A stretch of 64,000 nt of DNA from Pyronema omphalodes (taxonomy: Eukaryota; Ascomycota; Pezizomycetes; Pezizales; Pyronemataceae): the NCBI GenBank assembly GCA_024516155.1, contig JAJJXM010000012.1, positions 186,001 to 250,000 on the forward strand, given 5' to 3'. The notes below the pieces were generated by a model. The model saw nothing but the letters and a program-made list of their open reading frames with translations, ran no database searches and was not told the DNA's origin. Below, in pieces: positions 12,162 to 24,400 of the stretch (positions are counted from its first letter, which is position 1; each line of letters begins with the position of its first letter). The translations under genes were made by a program, and so were the position numbers.

Positions 12162-13188
12162 TTGCATGTATGAAGTATCGCATGGTAGCGGTCTGGTTTT
12201 CAGTTCACTACGGTATCTGGAGTATGGAATTCCTTAATCATTGTCTTTTTTGGTCTTTTCGGGCGGCGTGGACACAGTGGGCTGTGGATTATGGGTAACA
12301 GGTGTGGATAGACATGTGGTTTGTGCTTTGTGGGGTCTGTTCAAAATGGGGAGAACAACGGAGTTTAGGATCTGATATTTTATGGCCTTTTTCTTATTTT
12401 TTTTTCGTTTTCTTTTGTTGATTTTTTTTTTGAGTTCAATACCATGACATTGTTTTTTTTAGGATATGATGAGATGTATGTATCATTTACGGTAAATAAT
12501 GAATATTCCTTTTTTGGGAACACAAAGTTTTTGCTCAACACTTGAAGGATTTCCCTCCATCTCCAATCATTAATCATTAATCGTCCATCGTTGAAAAGTC
12601 GACAGTTGAACAACTTACGAATTTTTGAAAAAAAAAAAATGTTGAGAGATACAAAATGGTAATGATAATGATAATGGTAATGACAAAGGGCAATGATGTG
12701 ACGACACTGTGACATGTGAAAGACACGTCGCAAACGTAGAATTTGTAGCAGTATTACATACATGTACATACATAGGGCTTGCACAACCACAGACACCACC
12801 ACCTGTGATCTGACCTGGTTTGATGTACAGTAGATCCCCCGCTGTACTGCTGGTTTTCTTTTGACTCATCGCGTAAAACGAGGGGAGGTTGGCTCCTCCA
12901 CTGGAATGATGGATGCGTGATTTCTTGTGATGTGGAATACACCCTCACCCCGCCCCAATGTTTCATGATGAGTGCATATGTATGCATTTATATGCATTTA
13001 TATGCGCATGTTTGCACCACCAATAATGCATCATCATCAGCAGCATTGCATTATCATCATAAGCAGTATCCATCCTTCAATAACCCTGTCACGTCAAGAG
13101 ACTTTTGTAGATATCACAAAGCCATCAGAATAATCAACAGAAAAATGATTAGGATGTAAGAAGAAATCGGCACTGCAACAAAAATAAT
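12162..13188. other. Intergenic, no gene seen
   Basis: AT-rich DNA with poly-T and poly-A tracts, a run of TGATAA repeats near 12656-12685 and TATGCATT repeats near 12980-13010. Confidence 0.6.
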
Positions 13189-13260
13189 AGGTCGTACCCG
13201 GGATCGAACCGGGATTACCGGAATCAAAATCCGATGTGCTAGCCATTACACTATACAACC
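13189..13260 (-). tRNA. tRNA-Gln (anticodon UUG)
   Basis: Read on the minus strand, a 72-nt intronless tRNA. Acceptor GGTTGTA pairs with TACGACC, the anticodon stem TCGGA/TCCGG encloses loop TTTTGAT with anticodon TTG, and the T arm CCCGGTTCGATCCCGGG contains a canonical B box. A run of T (A on the plus strand, about 13179-13184) follows as the Pol III terminator. An identical gene sits at 50234-50305 on the other strand. Confidence 0.95.
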
Positions 13261-13465
13261 TTGAATGTACCGTGAATGTTTTGGGTATCTGTAGCAATAA
13301 TCAGAAAATGGGTGATAGATGGTGAGGCAAGTGTTTTTTTTTCCCTTGGAATTCATTATCCACAAATGTTCCCATATTAAGGTCATAATTTTTCCACTGC
13401 AAGCTTTTTATATATCTTTGTGCATCATTCTTTGGGCTTATATCCTCTCTTTGGTCTGCGGTCTG

Positions 13466-13666
13466 TTATGTATTTTCGTCTAGATATACTTGAAGCCCTG
13501 TACGCTCTTCAAGAGCGTACAGGGCTGCGGCTCTTGCGATTGGGGTGGTGCAAGATGGAATTCTTGATGTTTCATTTTCTTTCCTAATTGAGGGGATATG
13601 GTAGTATACTTTGGAATCGATTTGGTAAATTTGGTAATGAATTGGTTTAGTGGCTTTTGAAGTCAT
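13466..13666 (-). CDS. Small hypothetical protein containing a palindrome
   Basis: A 66-residue frame starting MTSK and ending LDENT; an upstream Met would extend it to 83 residues (13717). I do not recognise it. Its middle, KVYYHIPSIRKENETS followed by ARAAALYALEERTG, parallels VYYYFSHRNEPLS and ASAAALWHFNYGVG of the next minus-strand frame (13939-14409) in spacing and composition, suggesting an old duplication. A 33-nt inverted repeat (13494-13526) lies within the coding sequence. It could be non-coding. Confidence 0.35.
   Translation of the reverse strand: MTSKATKPIHYQIYQIDSKVYYHIPSIRKENETSRIPSCTTPIARAAALYALEERTGLQVYLDENT
13494..13526. repeat. Near-perfect 33-nt palindrome
   Basis: Arms AGCCCTGTACGCTCTT and AAGAGCGTACAGGGCT, 16 bp each, are separated by a single C. 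It would form a strong cruciform or RNA hairpin with almost no loop. Confidence 0.9.
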
Positions 13667-13938
13667 TGTGTGGAGATTTGAGGGTTGGTATGGACGTGAT
13701 GCAGTGTATAGGTACATGTGTGGAATAGGACGCGGTTTTGAAAGAGTCGGTGTTTAATACAATACCAGGAGATATGAGGTACAGTTAGAGACTATGGAAA
13801 TTTATTCCAATCACGGCTGATAAATACCGGTTGGCTACAATTGCACAACGAGTAATTCCAATATAAAGTCCATAACTTAGCCAGACCCTGTACCACCATC
13901 TTCCAACCTTACCTCAAAACTAAAACTCCCAACCAAAG

Positions 13939-14409
13939 CTATCTCCTCCAATCCCAACCCTTCAAAGAAACGCCCCCAGGGCGCTTCAACCCAACCCCAC
14001 CAGGCGACTCATCATATTTCAAAGCCACGCCACCATGATCATCATCATCCTTTTCAATCTCCATGATAGCCAACCTCGGATCCCACTCCAATCTCTGAAC
14101 CCAACTCTTCACAAAATTACAATTCTCACCCCAGGGTATCGCCTTCTTTGGAGTTCCAGGAGGGATGGAATAAGTTGGGAATCCATATTTGTTGGTGGTG
14201 ATTTTGGGAAGAAGTTTCTTGGATACGAGAGGAACACTCTCGGTGGATATGTTACCGACCCCGTAGTTGAAGTGCCATAGGGCCGCTGCACTGGCTTCGG
14301 AAAGGCTGGAGTAGCGGAGGTTGAAACTTAGCGGCTCATTGCGATGCGAGAAGTAGTAGTAGACGACTAGACTGCCGGGTTTGCTGGGGTGCGGGTATGG
14401 GGTTGTCAT
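13939..14409 (-). CDS. Hypothetical protein, 156 residues
   Basis: Intronless frame from MTTPYPHP to GWDWRR. Not recognised. The N-terminal 50 residues are aromatic-rich and contain SEASAAALWHF. The C-terminal third has an acidic EKDDDDHGG patch followed by three glycine-rich turns (SPGGVGLKRPGGVSLKG). No signal peptide or membrane segment. Composition is protein-like and the frame is far longer than others nearby, so I think it real, but there is no family support. Confidence 0.55.
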   Translation of the reverse strand: MTTPYPHPSKPGSLVVYYYFSHRNEPLSFNLRYSSLSEASAAALWHFNYGVGNISTESVPLVSKKLLPKITTNKYGFPTYSIPPGTPKKAIPWGENCNFVKSWVQRLEWDPRLAIMEIEKDDDDHGGVALKYDESPGGVGLKRPGGVSLKGWDWRR

Positions 14410-16108
14410 GGTGATGCGGATGTGCCGAGCGAGATGGTAAGTAGATTTTGATAAAGATGATTAGGTATTATAGAAATTGAGTGGAAAGTATGTGTATGTT
14501 GATATGTTGTTAGACATCTATTAAAGATCCCAATAAAATTTATATATGCAGGAATTCATTATCATTGAAGATTGGGTTATTAGAATTGCTTCATTGAATA
14601 AAAGGATACACCAAGAGTCAATTGTCTTTTATGTATGAAAAAATGGATTGGGAATATAAAGCTCCTTTGAGCTAAAAATCCGGGGTTTTATTTCTCAAAT
14701 TTAACACTCTGATGTTGGTAGTAGTTTATGTGGGCCAAAAACAACCCAATGTCCAAGTTCTGATGATCATATGTAACAATTCAATAATTCAATGCTTTTC
14801 AATCCTTGTCTCCTTGGTCTCCAGCACTAAATTAGGATCCTTCTTGTTTCGAGGATTTTCATATTTTCCACGATTCACTACAATTAGGCCTGGCCATTTG
14901 TTCACGATAAATTACTGGTAACCATTACCATGTCATATACACGTGTCTGTGATTCTTCCCAGTATGAAATTAATGGTAAATCGCTTCATATTTGCTGCCG
15001 GTACCTCTGAACCCGTTTTTTCCCCCAATCAAGTTGGAAGTTGACCAAACTGGATATAATCCAGTGAGTTGTCCAGCCGATCAGGTAATTTCGGTAAAAT
15101 CTCAAATTTGGAATCCTTCTATGGAGATCATGATCTAGCTTTTTTGGCAAAATTTGAGGATCAAAAGTACAGTTTCTGTGCAGTTCATAGACTCGCTGTA
15201 AATATCATCCATAATCTTGGTCAAATTAAATCGGTTTGCATGATTTCAATTCTATAGTTACGAAAATTTGTTTCAGAATTCAGTTATGTGCTTGGAATTT
15301 CGGAGATTTTTGTAAACAGTGAGAAGTTTGATATAATCATTGGCAATATTATAATACTCCATTGAAAAGCTTTTGAGCTGTGTATCACTAGAGTTGATTG
15401 GTCGTGGGCTGAAAATATTGTGGGGCTAAGTTCTCGGTATTTTTTAACTATTGTTTGAGTTCGGGTAAGTCTTAAAATCATCTGGTATTAGAAACACTTT
15501 TATTGCAGAATGTTGCGTAGCATTGCTTTAATTACCTACTCAGAGCTGGTTGACCTTACTTGGACATCAACATGTTCGAGTATCTCTGAAGTTAACTATA
15601 ATGCACCAATATCAAGTCATCTTGGTACAGTATAAATATATGGTGTAATCCCTTGTATAATTTCACTATGAGGCCCTATGAAAAATCTTGATATTCTTAG
15701 AGTACTTTCAACGAATTTCCGCCTGGCCGCAAGAGCCATATTACTCCGAAAGCCTCGAAACTGCAGTATATAGGCGAATTCAAAGTCAGGAACAACCTAC
15801 ATCGACCGAGTTACCAATTATTTTTCAAACGACAATAATTTCCTGTAGAAAACTGCTGTCATCCGAATCATAGCTCGTGTCCCAAACATATGCTTACCTT
15901 TATCACGTGCATATTCATCCAATCATCACCAGATTCCTCACGCTAAACCTGGTTCCATCCTAGTCACCCTCCAACCACACGTCACTCGCAACACTTGAAA
16001 TCTGTTCTAAACGCCACACCTTAGCTACGCCTCAACAGTCACCTACACAACAAAACCTACAAGTACTTCTATCAACGCCGTATCTTTCCCGACACAACAA
16101 CAACAACC
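14410..16108. other. AT-rich intergenic with decayed-looking frames; GET2 promoter
   Basis: No intact gene. Short open stretches at 15069-15257 and 15688-15873 look protein-like but lack starts and connections. A CACGTG E-box lies at 15904-15909, about 200 bp upstream of GET2, followed by a C-rich leader. Confidence 0.45.
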
Positions 16109-17308
16109 ATGGATACCCCGTCGACCATAGAAACTCCAGCACAAACGCGCATGACACCGCCGGTGATGCCCTCGCCACTGTCACCCGCGGAACAGGCTCG
16201 CATCCGACGAGAACGTCGCCAGGCAAAAGTAAGAGAGGGCGGTAACTCAAGGTTGAGCAAGATCACCTCTACACAGGGCTCTGACTTCCGAAAAAATGGT
16301 GCGTGTAATAATACCCTCTTCTGCGCAGTTGGACGCCGCAAGGTGCAACAAAATGCAACAAAGTTCAATGGCGTTTAGTAAAGTTATTATAAAGTTCTAA
16401 CACTTTCTTATAGAGCTAGATGTCGACCCTCCCTCCCGTCCTACCTCTTCTTCCTCCGCCGCGCGAAGCGTTTCCCCCGCCGCGGACCCTCCAGAAATCG
16501 ACATCTCGCGCATCATGGGAACCTTACCACCGCGTCCATCGGCAACGCAGGCGCATGCCGCAGCACATTTCGCGTCGCAGCCTTCACCAGAAGATGAGTT
16601 GAGAGAAGCCTACATGATGGACCAGCTATATTCCCAGCGGAAAGGCGCGAAACCTCAGGAGGAGCCATCACCCGGGGGTATGGACCCTATGATGATGTTG
16701 ATGCAGCAGATTGCTGGCGCTGGAAGTGGAATGGGTGGTATGCCGCCCGGAATGGAAGGGTTGATGGGAGGTATGGGAGGTATGGGAGGTATTCCGGGTA
16801 TGGGTGGAATGCCGGGAATGGGTGCTATGCCGGGAGCTCAGCCCCAACAGGAGAAGAAAGATAAGTGGCAGATGCTGTGGACAGTTGTGCATGCTATCTT
16901 TGCGGCTATGTTGGCGATCTGGGCGGTGAGGAGCTCGTCGGTGAAATTTGATGGTAGCGAGCTGTCGAGAGCGGACAGCAAGTTTTTGAGTAGAGACGAG
17001 AAGCCAGTATGTTTTGATCACGATGTTACCACAGAAAATTGCAGATAAGAATACTAACAAAAGCTCTGCAGCAACTATTCTGGTACTTCGCCATCATGGA
17101 GCTTCTCTTACAATCCGGACGATTTATTTTAGAGAAAGGACGCCCTCCCCCAGGCTCCATGCTCACCACTATCGCCGGTTTCTTGCCTATGCCTTTCGCT
17201 GGCTACCTCCACACTCTCGCCCGCTACTCTGTATTCCTATGGACGATATTGGCAGACGCCGGAGTTGTGATTTTTGTTTTGGGGGCTGCGGCATGGTGGA
17301 ATATGTAA
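16109..17308 (+). CDS. GET2: GET complex subunit GET2 (CAMLG homologue)
   Basis: Predicted 339-residue ER membrane receptor subunit that, with GET1, accepts tail-anchored proteins from the GET3 ATPase. Exons 16109-16298, 16414-17006 and 17072-17308, with introns of 115 and 65 nt at GTGCGT and GTATGT donors. The cytosolic N-terminus has the diagnostic basic motif RIRRERRQAK (31-40) followed by VREGGNSRLSKI, which in the family docks GET3. A Met/Gly-rich low-complexity segment (MGGMGGIPGMGGMPGMG) precedes three hydrophobic spans: WQMLWTVVHAIFAAMLAIW, FWYFAIMELLLQSGRFIL and VFLWTILADAGVVIFVLG. Topology and motif order match GET2/CAMLG. Start has a good context (AACAACCATGG). Confidence 0.88.
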
Positions 17309-19133
17309 GAAAAGAACGTACAAAATTGTCCAATGAGGACCAGGTGTAATTTGGAAATGATGTGCTGGACAGAAAAACAGAGGTACTCTCACCTTCAAAA
17401 TATTGGTGATGAGGAATTGAAATGAAGCTATGATTTCCCCAATTATTGTTTTTTTTTGTAGTGTAGTTTTGTATTCTACAGCACCGGTTACGCGATGCAA
17501 AGCAAAGCAAAACAATGTAATGATTCTATTCTGGTAAACCTATTAATGTTGGAGAGTCGGAAGCTGGTCGTAGGCTAGTCAGAGGTTATTGGAAACGAAG
17601 TGGGTGGAAAAAGTGTTCAAGTGGATGACAGAATTGAAGAAATCACGAAAAGTTTGAACTTTGTGGAGATGTTACCATAGCAGGGGAATAAATAACATCC
17701 CCATCAAATCACGTCATAAAAAATACATATATAAAGATTTCTAGGAAATTCTGCAACCCATCCCATACCATCCCATGTTAGATCCTTGATTGAGCTCCTC
17801 ACATACACCGAAATAAACCCCATCTCCAGACTTCCCGGGCTTCTAAGCCTTCAGAGACCCCAAGTAAGAGAAGCCCCTACGATAAACCTCCTCACGAATA
17901 CCAGCCCCATCAAAAAAAAGAAAGGCAAAAACTACTCCCCCGATCTTCCCAGGCTGCAGTCTCACCACATTCAATTCCACGATAGCCTATACCTACCGCA
18001 TCATAATTTAAATAAAAAATCTTTAAATTCGAAAGCTGATATTCCGAGTGCCTACGTATGACTCAGTGAAGCCCTATACCCCTCTTCCATCATGAGATAT
18101 CATCACCATCTCTCAGCAACATCATGACTCATAATTTTATTTTTCTGCATCAACTATAGAAAATGGTAAATTATTTATTTCATTTCAGTGGTGACATAAA
18201 CATATAAATAAACCAATACATTTATAAAGTGTATCAATCTTGTTTTTAGCGGTATTACGCTGATTATATGTTCCCATATATATGGATTAGTCCCTCCCCC
18301 ACCCCCCTACTTGCACTAAAATTGTAGATGCTGAAAATAAATGTCGTTCTTTGAATTCGAATTACGGACGCTAGTGATACGTAAGTAAGTTTAGACTATT
18401 TGAAGACTGGGTTTCGATTAATATTAGGCCTACTGATGGTGTTAATAGCTACGGTGACCATACTCGAGCTGAATTCCGGGTAATGTTTATAGTCAATTTC
18501 TAAGAAATACGGGAATGGTTAGTATAGATACAGATGCTGGGAGTCTGGGACATATGTTGAAGGTACGTATAAAATCTGGATATCTTATGGCGCAAATCTG
18601 ATAGCTGAGATGAAATCTGTTCTTCGTTCCGGGTTGTGCTTATCGGGATTAACAATTTATCACCGCTAAAAAGCCGGTCAAAATCTCCGGATTCACCGAA
18701 ATTCGGGCCGAACACATTCCGAGTCACCGGAAGTCACTTTGTCAACAACATTGCAACAAACTGAGAAATAATGGCTATTTGAATTTTGTTTTTCATCTCA
18801 AAATATTCACACTGCGATTCATACACATAAATTTCCAGAATATATGGCCAAAAGATAAATTTTTTAACAAAGAAACCAGTTCCCAAAAAACAACATAGCC
18901 ATACATATCCTTCCCTTGACATGGGTATACACCTTACACCCGCAACTTTGATATCCAACATATAAACCTACACGCCAAAGATTTCATGATACACCTTAAA
19001 AACCAAAAGAAAAAAAAAAACATCCTCAACAAAAAAAGCTTACAGATAGAAAAAAGAAAGTTGAAACAAAAAGTCCGTTAAATAAAACCCAAAGAAAAGT
19101 TAACCCTCAAAGAAAAATTTTCATATCAAAATT
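17309..19133. other. Convergent 3' intergenic region, no gene seen
   Basis: 1.8 kb of AT-rich sequence between the ends of GET2 and the acetyl-CoA synthetase gene. Frames here lack starts or run through A-rich tracts. Confidence 0.6.
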
Positions 19134-21248
19134 TTACTTGGCGGCACGGCTGTCGTGAACAGTCTTAATGAGGAGCTCAACGACAGAGGGGTCGGAAAGG
19201 GTGGAGACATCTCCAAGGGAGTCCTCCTCTCCGGAGAGAATCTTTCTCAAGATTCTTCGCATGATCTTTCCGGATCTGGTCTTGGGAAGGTCGGCAACGA
19301 CGTAGACCATCTTGGGGGCGGCGAAGGGTCCGATGGACTTGCGGACCTGGGTGATGAGGTCCTTGCGGAGCTCGGGGGTGTTCTTGAAAGCGTCCTTGAT
19401 GGAGACAAAGGCGTTGACAGCCTGTCCGGTAAGCTCATCGGCGATACCGACGACGGCGGCCTCAGCGACAGCGGGGTGGTGGATCAAAGCAGCCTCAATC
19501 TCAGCGGTGGAGAGACGGTGACCAGAAACGTTGACAACGTCGTCAACACGTCCACGGATCCAGTAGTATCCCTCGTGGTCACGGGCAGCTCCGTCTCCCG
19601 TGAAGTAGTATCCCTTGTAGACGTTCAAGTAGGTGTCCATGTAGCGCTCGTGAGCACCCCAGACGGTACGGGCCATAGAGGGCCAGGGCTTGCGGAAAGC
19701 CAAAACTCCCTCGACGTCGTTTCCGATGAGCTCCTCACCGGAGACGGGGTCAACAATGCAGGGGTCGATTCCGAAGAAGGGAAGGGAAGCAGATCCGGGC
19801 TTGGTGGGAGTGCATCCAGCGAGGGGAGTGATAACGTGTGATCCGGTCTCAGTCTGCCAGTAGGTGTCGACAATGTGGCAAACCTCCTTTCCGACCTTCT
19901 CGTGGTACCACTGCCAGACATCGGCAGCGATGGGCTCTCCGACGGATCCGAGAACACGGAGGGCCTTCATCTCCTTGTTGATGTGGTGGTCACCGGCACG
20001 CTTCAACAAACGGAGAGCGGTGGGAGCAACGTAGAACTGAGTGATCTGGTGCTTGTCGATGATGTCCCAGTAGCGGGAGAAGTCGGGGTAGGCGGGGGTT
20101 CCCTCGAAGACGAGGGTGGTGACTCCCAAAACGAGAGGAGCGTAGACACAGTAGGTGTGTCCGGTAATCCAACCGACATCTCCAGCAGTTCCGAGACGGT
20201 CACCAGGGTGAAGGTCGAAGACGTACTTTCCGGTCATGGCGGCACCGAGAAGGTATCCTCCGGTGGTGTGCATGACTCCCTTGGGCTTTCCGGTGGATCC
20301 GGAAGTGTAGAGAAGGAAGAGAGGGTCCTCGGAGGCCATGCTCTCGGGGGCAATGTATCCGGGGTACTTGGCGGTCTCCTCGTGCCACCAGACATCGCGT
20401 CCCTCAACCATGGGGACGTCTCCACCAGTGCGGCGGAAGACAATGACGTTGCGGACGTCAGGGCAGGACTTAAGAGCCTCGTCAACGATTCTCTTGGTTC
20501 CAATAACCTTTCCTCCACGCTTTCCCTCGTCGGTGGTGATGACAACTCTGGAGTTGGCATCGAGGACACGGTCACGGAGAGACTCGGAAGAGAAACCGGC
20601 GAAGACGACGGAGTGGACGGCACCGATACGGACAATGGCCAGCAATGCGACGAGTGCCTCGGGGATCATGGGCATGTAGACGGCGACGGTGTCTCCCTTC
20701 TTGACTCCCTGCTGCTTCAAGACGTAGGCGAGCTTGGAGACCTGTCTCAAAAGCTCACCGTAGGTGATGGTGCGTCCCTCGGAGGGCTCATCGGCCTCGT
20801 AGATGATGGCGGGGCGGTTGGGGTCAGCGAGAGCGTGTCTGTCGACGGCGTTGTAACAGGCGTTCAAGCGTCCCTCAAGGAACCAGCTGACATCTCCGTG
20901 CTCGAATGATCCGTTCTGGACGGTCTTGAAGGGGACGTCCCAGGTGAGGAGCTCGCGGGCCTTGTCACCCCAGAACTTCTCGGGGTTCTCAATGGACTCC
21001 TTGTACTGAGCCTTGTACTGGTCGAGAGTAAGGTGGGGCTGCTTGGGGTGCTTGCTGGAAGGCGGGTCAGTTAAGGTTCACGGTACGCACGTCCCCTGGA
21101 CGTGCACTGCTCATGCACTAATCCAACACATAGACTGCAACAGGAAAACTCACTCGAAGTATGCCTGGGGAACGGGGTAGGTCTTGATCTCAGACTCGGG
21201 AACGGCAGCGGCGGCGCCGTTGGAAGGGGTAACGTTTCCCTCGGACAT
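19134..21248 (-). CDS. facA: Acetyl-CoA synthetase
   Basis: AMP-forming acetate-CoA ligase of 671 residues; makes acetyl-CoA from acetate, ATP and CoA for growth on C2 compounds and for acetylation. Two exons, 21248-21154 and 21054-19134, with a 99-nt intron (GTGAGT donor, CTTCCAG acceptor). Landmarks: the ANL-family phosphate loop [11 protein letters not shown] (281-291), a [14 protein letters not shown] stretch forming the acetate and adenylate pocket, the hinge region [18 protein letters not shown] and the catalytic Lys628 in [11 protein letters not shown]. Length matches fungal ACS. Codon choice is strongly biased to C-ending codons, which keeps the antisense strand open for over 340 codons and indicates high expression. 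A TATA-like box lies at 21433-21443. The symbol follows the Aspergillus name. Confidence 0.97.
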
Positions 21249-21432
21249 TGTGATTCTTATTGATGGATTTGATGTCGTGAAATGAGTTGTGGCCCAGAGG
21301 GTTTAATGAATGGCTTTTGCCTAGCGAGCAAAAGATGTCGTGGTGGTTTTTTTTGTTGAGGTGTTGGTGGGAGGGTGGGAGGGGAGATGGAGAGGGGATT
21401 CGAATGATTGCAAGGAGTAGGAACGGGGTCCC

Positions 21433-21443
21433 CTATATATAAT
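21433..21443 (-). promoter_or_regulatory. TATA box of acetyl-CoA synthetase gene
   Basis: ATTATATATAG on the minus strand, about 190 bp upstream of the start codon, in an otherwise GC-richer promoter. Confidence 0.5.
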
Positions 21444-24400
21444 AGCTAAGAGGAACAAGCGATCAGGCGTACTTCTTGGGGCTTCGGGTTGTTTGTTGTG
21501 GCTAGTTGTGGGGATAAGGAGACCAAGACGAAGCATCTAGCGCGGTGCGGGGGAGGGGCATGCGGAATTCTTGTCGCTTTCCCCTACCATCATCCTTCCC
21601 AGGCTCCATTGCTCCTCGCACCCTGCTTCTACGGTACCACCTCTCATCCCTTTGTCCGGGACTATCAGATCAGTCCAGATTGCAGAAGGGAGAGACACAT
21701 CCCCACTGTTCCGGTCCGACCAGTTGTCCGAGTCTGGAGTGTGGACTACGGTATAGTGGTTGTTTAGTGTGTAGTCCGGCTCTAACGGGAGGTGATTTGG
21801 ATGATAACGGGATGGAATAGAGATTATAATTGGGAATGGGAGTATTACTGGTTGAAGCCGAATGGCATTGAAGATTTACGAGTTGGTTTTGGTGAATGCA
21901 GATATAACGTGTAGCTTTAGGATGAATGAGGAAGGCATAAACATCACATTTACATATTAACATACATTGAGGCAGAAATGGGTTGTGATGGGGGGGAATT
22001 TGGTAAGTGGAATGATGGGCCAAGAGAATCCAGGGTTTTGAATTGGGGAATTGGGGAATTGGGAATTGGGAATTGGGTGTGTATGGTTTGGTTTGGTTTG
22101 GAGATACATTTGTTCTGGAATGGAAATGGATGGCTGTCATGCGGAGGCTGGAATGGATGGATGGATGGATCTATGGATTTATGGATGGGATGAGTCTAGA
22201 AAATCCAGGGTTTGGGCCGGGAATTCAATTATGGTTGGAGATACGTTTGTTATGGAATAGATGGCCGAGATACATACGAATGTTTTGATGGGATGGACCG
22301 TTCATCAACACATCTGATTTGATAGCAACGCATGCAATACACTCTACTATATCACCGAAACACCCGTGGGTAAGCTTCGATACGTTCGTCCTTGCGGCTA
22401 AACGAAATGATCAACGTTCGCACAACCGGAACCAGCACAGCAGATGGGCCGGCAATAGCGGTAAATAGAGTTGGGGATCGATGGAGCTGGGAGAACGCAC
22501 AGACTCAGGGACAGCCGTTCAATATGTTGGGGTGGCTGATCTGGATGTTGCTGGGGCAACGCGAAGGGTATGTACTGCTGATCCGGCTGCTGTTGCTGCT
22601 TGGACGGTTGCTGCTCGTCACTACTCGCAACTGGTTGATCTCCTACTGGTTGATCCACTGCTGTTGCTGCTCGGAAAGCCTTCCTTCGCATGACTGTAGC
22701 TACCCGTCGCCCGCCGCTAAACTCACTTCGATCGATATAGAGCCTCTCCTTAGAGCCCCCCCTGAAAGCCCAGGACGCGCTGTCACACAGACAGCTCCTC
22801 CCGCTAAGCCTCAGATATCACCACGCCAACTCGACAGAAAAACATCCCCCCCCCAAAACACCACGCCAACACCCTATACTCCCCCCCTCGAAACACAACT
22901 GCAATTTACAATTCCCTCCCCCCCTCCTCCGCCCAGCACTGGTGGCTTGTAAAACACTACCGCCACCACCCCTCCCCCCTCCCCCCTCCCCCCTCTCCCC
23001 TCCCCTCCCCTCTAACCCCCGCATCGCCGCCTCTCCGCCCAGAGCTCCTCTTACCCCCTTCCCCAGTTTGCCACTCCTCGCCTCTAAGCTCCCAACCTTA
23101 AAGCTTCCCAAGCCTTCAGACGTCATTCCATGCATACAGTGGGCCCAGATTCGCCCAACCACCATATCGGATGCCATCGATGCGATGCTGCTTCTGGTTG
23201 GGTGTGGGGTTGGGGTCAACGCGAGCAAAGGCCGGGTCAACCTTGTTACCCCGCCATGCTTGGTATCCTCTGGCTCTTGAGTCTGTTCCGTATACCGGCG
23301 AGATTCCCCAGCCTTGTCGATAGGCTGCTACCATAGAGTGGACCTTGTCGGTACAACTGTACCTACACTACTCTTACTGCCGACAGCCTCTGCCCGTCCT
23401 CCGTGCGGTAGGATATAAGATAGATAAGCTTGGCTGGCGTACGGGATCATCGCCTTCCATATTCCCTAGGATTTTACCTAGGATTACCTCGGCCCAGACT
23501 TTCTCGCGAATATTACGAGTGACCCATAGTGAAGACCCCCTTGGCAAAGCCTGGCAATTGATTGCTGCTCACCGGAACTTAGGGGAACCAGAGAAAAGTG
23601 GAACCTGGATGAAAGGTGTCTAGTGTATCGGGGGAATGGAGGACCAGAAAAAGAACGTCAACGGTCAACCCAGTGACTTAGAGAACTTTTAGTATGACCT
23701 CGCCAAAGCCCGCCAAAAGACCGTGTGGAAGAAGCACGTCCCTTGCTTAGGCTTTACCCCGGATTGAGTTTATCTAAGATTTAACTGGCGATAGTTCTGT
23801 GGGATCACCGAACAGCGTTAGTTGGAAACGTGGGCCATGGATAAAAACTGTCCTATACAGGAAAGCCCAGCAAATCAATTCTCGAGGTCTCATGGAAAAA
23901 AACGTAGCCCAAGAGACGGAAACTGCACCGTTTCGCAATTATATTCCCGGTACGCACCCGCTGTGGAGAGATCCTTGATGCTTGTGATGTGATGTGTGGA
24001 CTGGTTGTGGGGGGAGGATCTCCAGACTGCCACTATGTATGTTTGAGATACATATTGGGAGGATTCGAGAAGTATGTAACTGGCTGTTGGGAACGAACGT
24101 GATGTGCACTGCTGTGCACCAGAACATCGGGAAATAAACTTGAACCCTAAAGAAACGTTCATCTGCATATGTATGTCGCTAAAGTTCCTTTGATTGAGTA
24201 TAGTCTGGCAAAGCGCTTGATTCACACGATGGTTACACATTCTGATCTACAAAAATTTACGAACGGGAATTTACGAATAAAGGAACAGAGGGACGATATT
24301 CCTAAATATTTACAAAGCACGAGGAATATCAAGCCCACCGGTGCCTCTTCTTTGCCCCCCAGTTTCATTCCAAACATAAGTTCCTCATCACCGAGCTTCT

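Noticed and set aside
19155..20909. Long open frames on the strand opposite acetyl-CoA synthetase (228 and 344 codons)
   Set aside because: They are Gly/Asp/Ser/Val-rich mirror products of strong codon bias in the sense gene, with no motif of their own.
22392..22952. 186-codon plus-strand frame
   Set aside because: Composition changes from Leu runs to Pro runs with the local base skew; no splice or protein signals.
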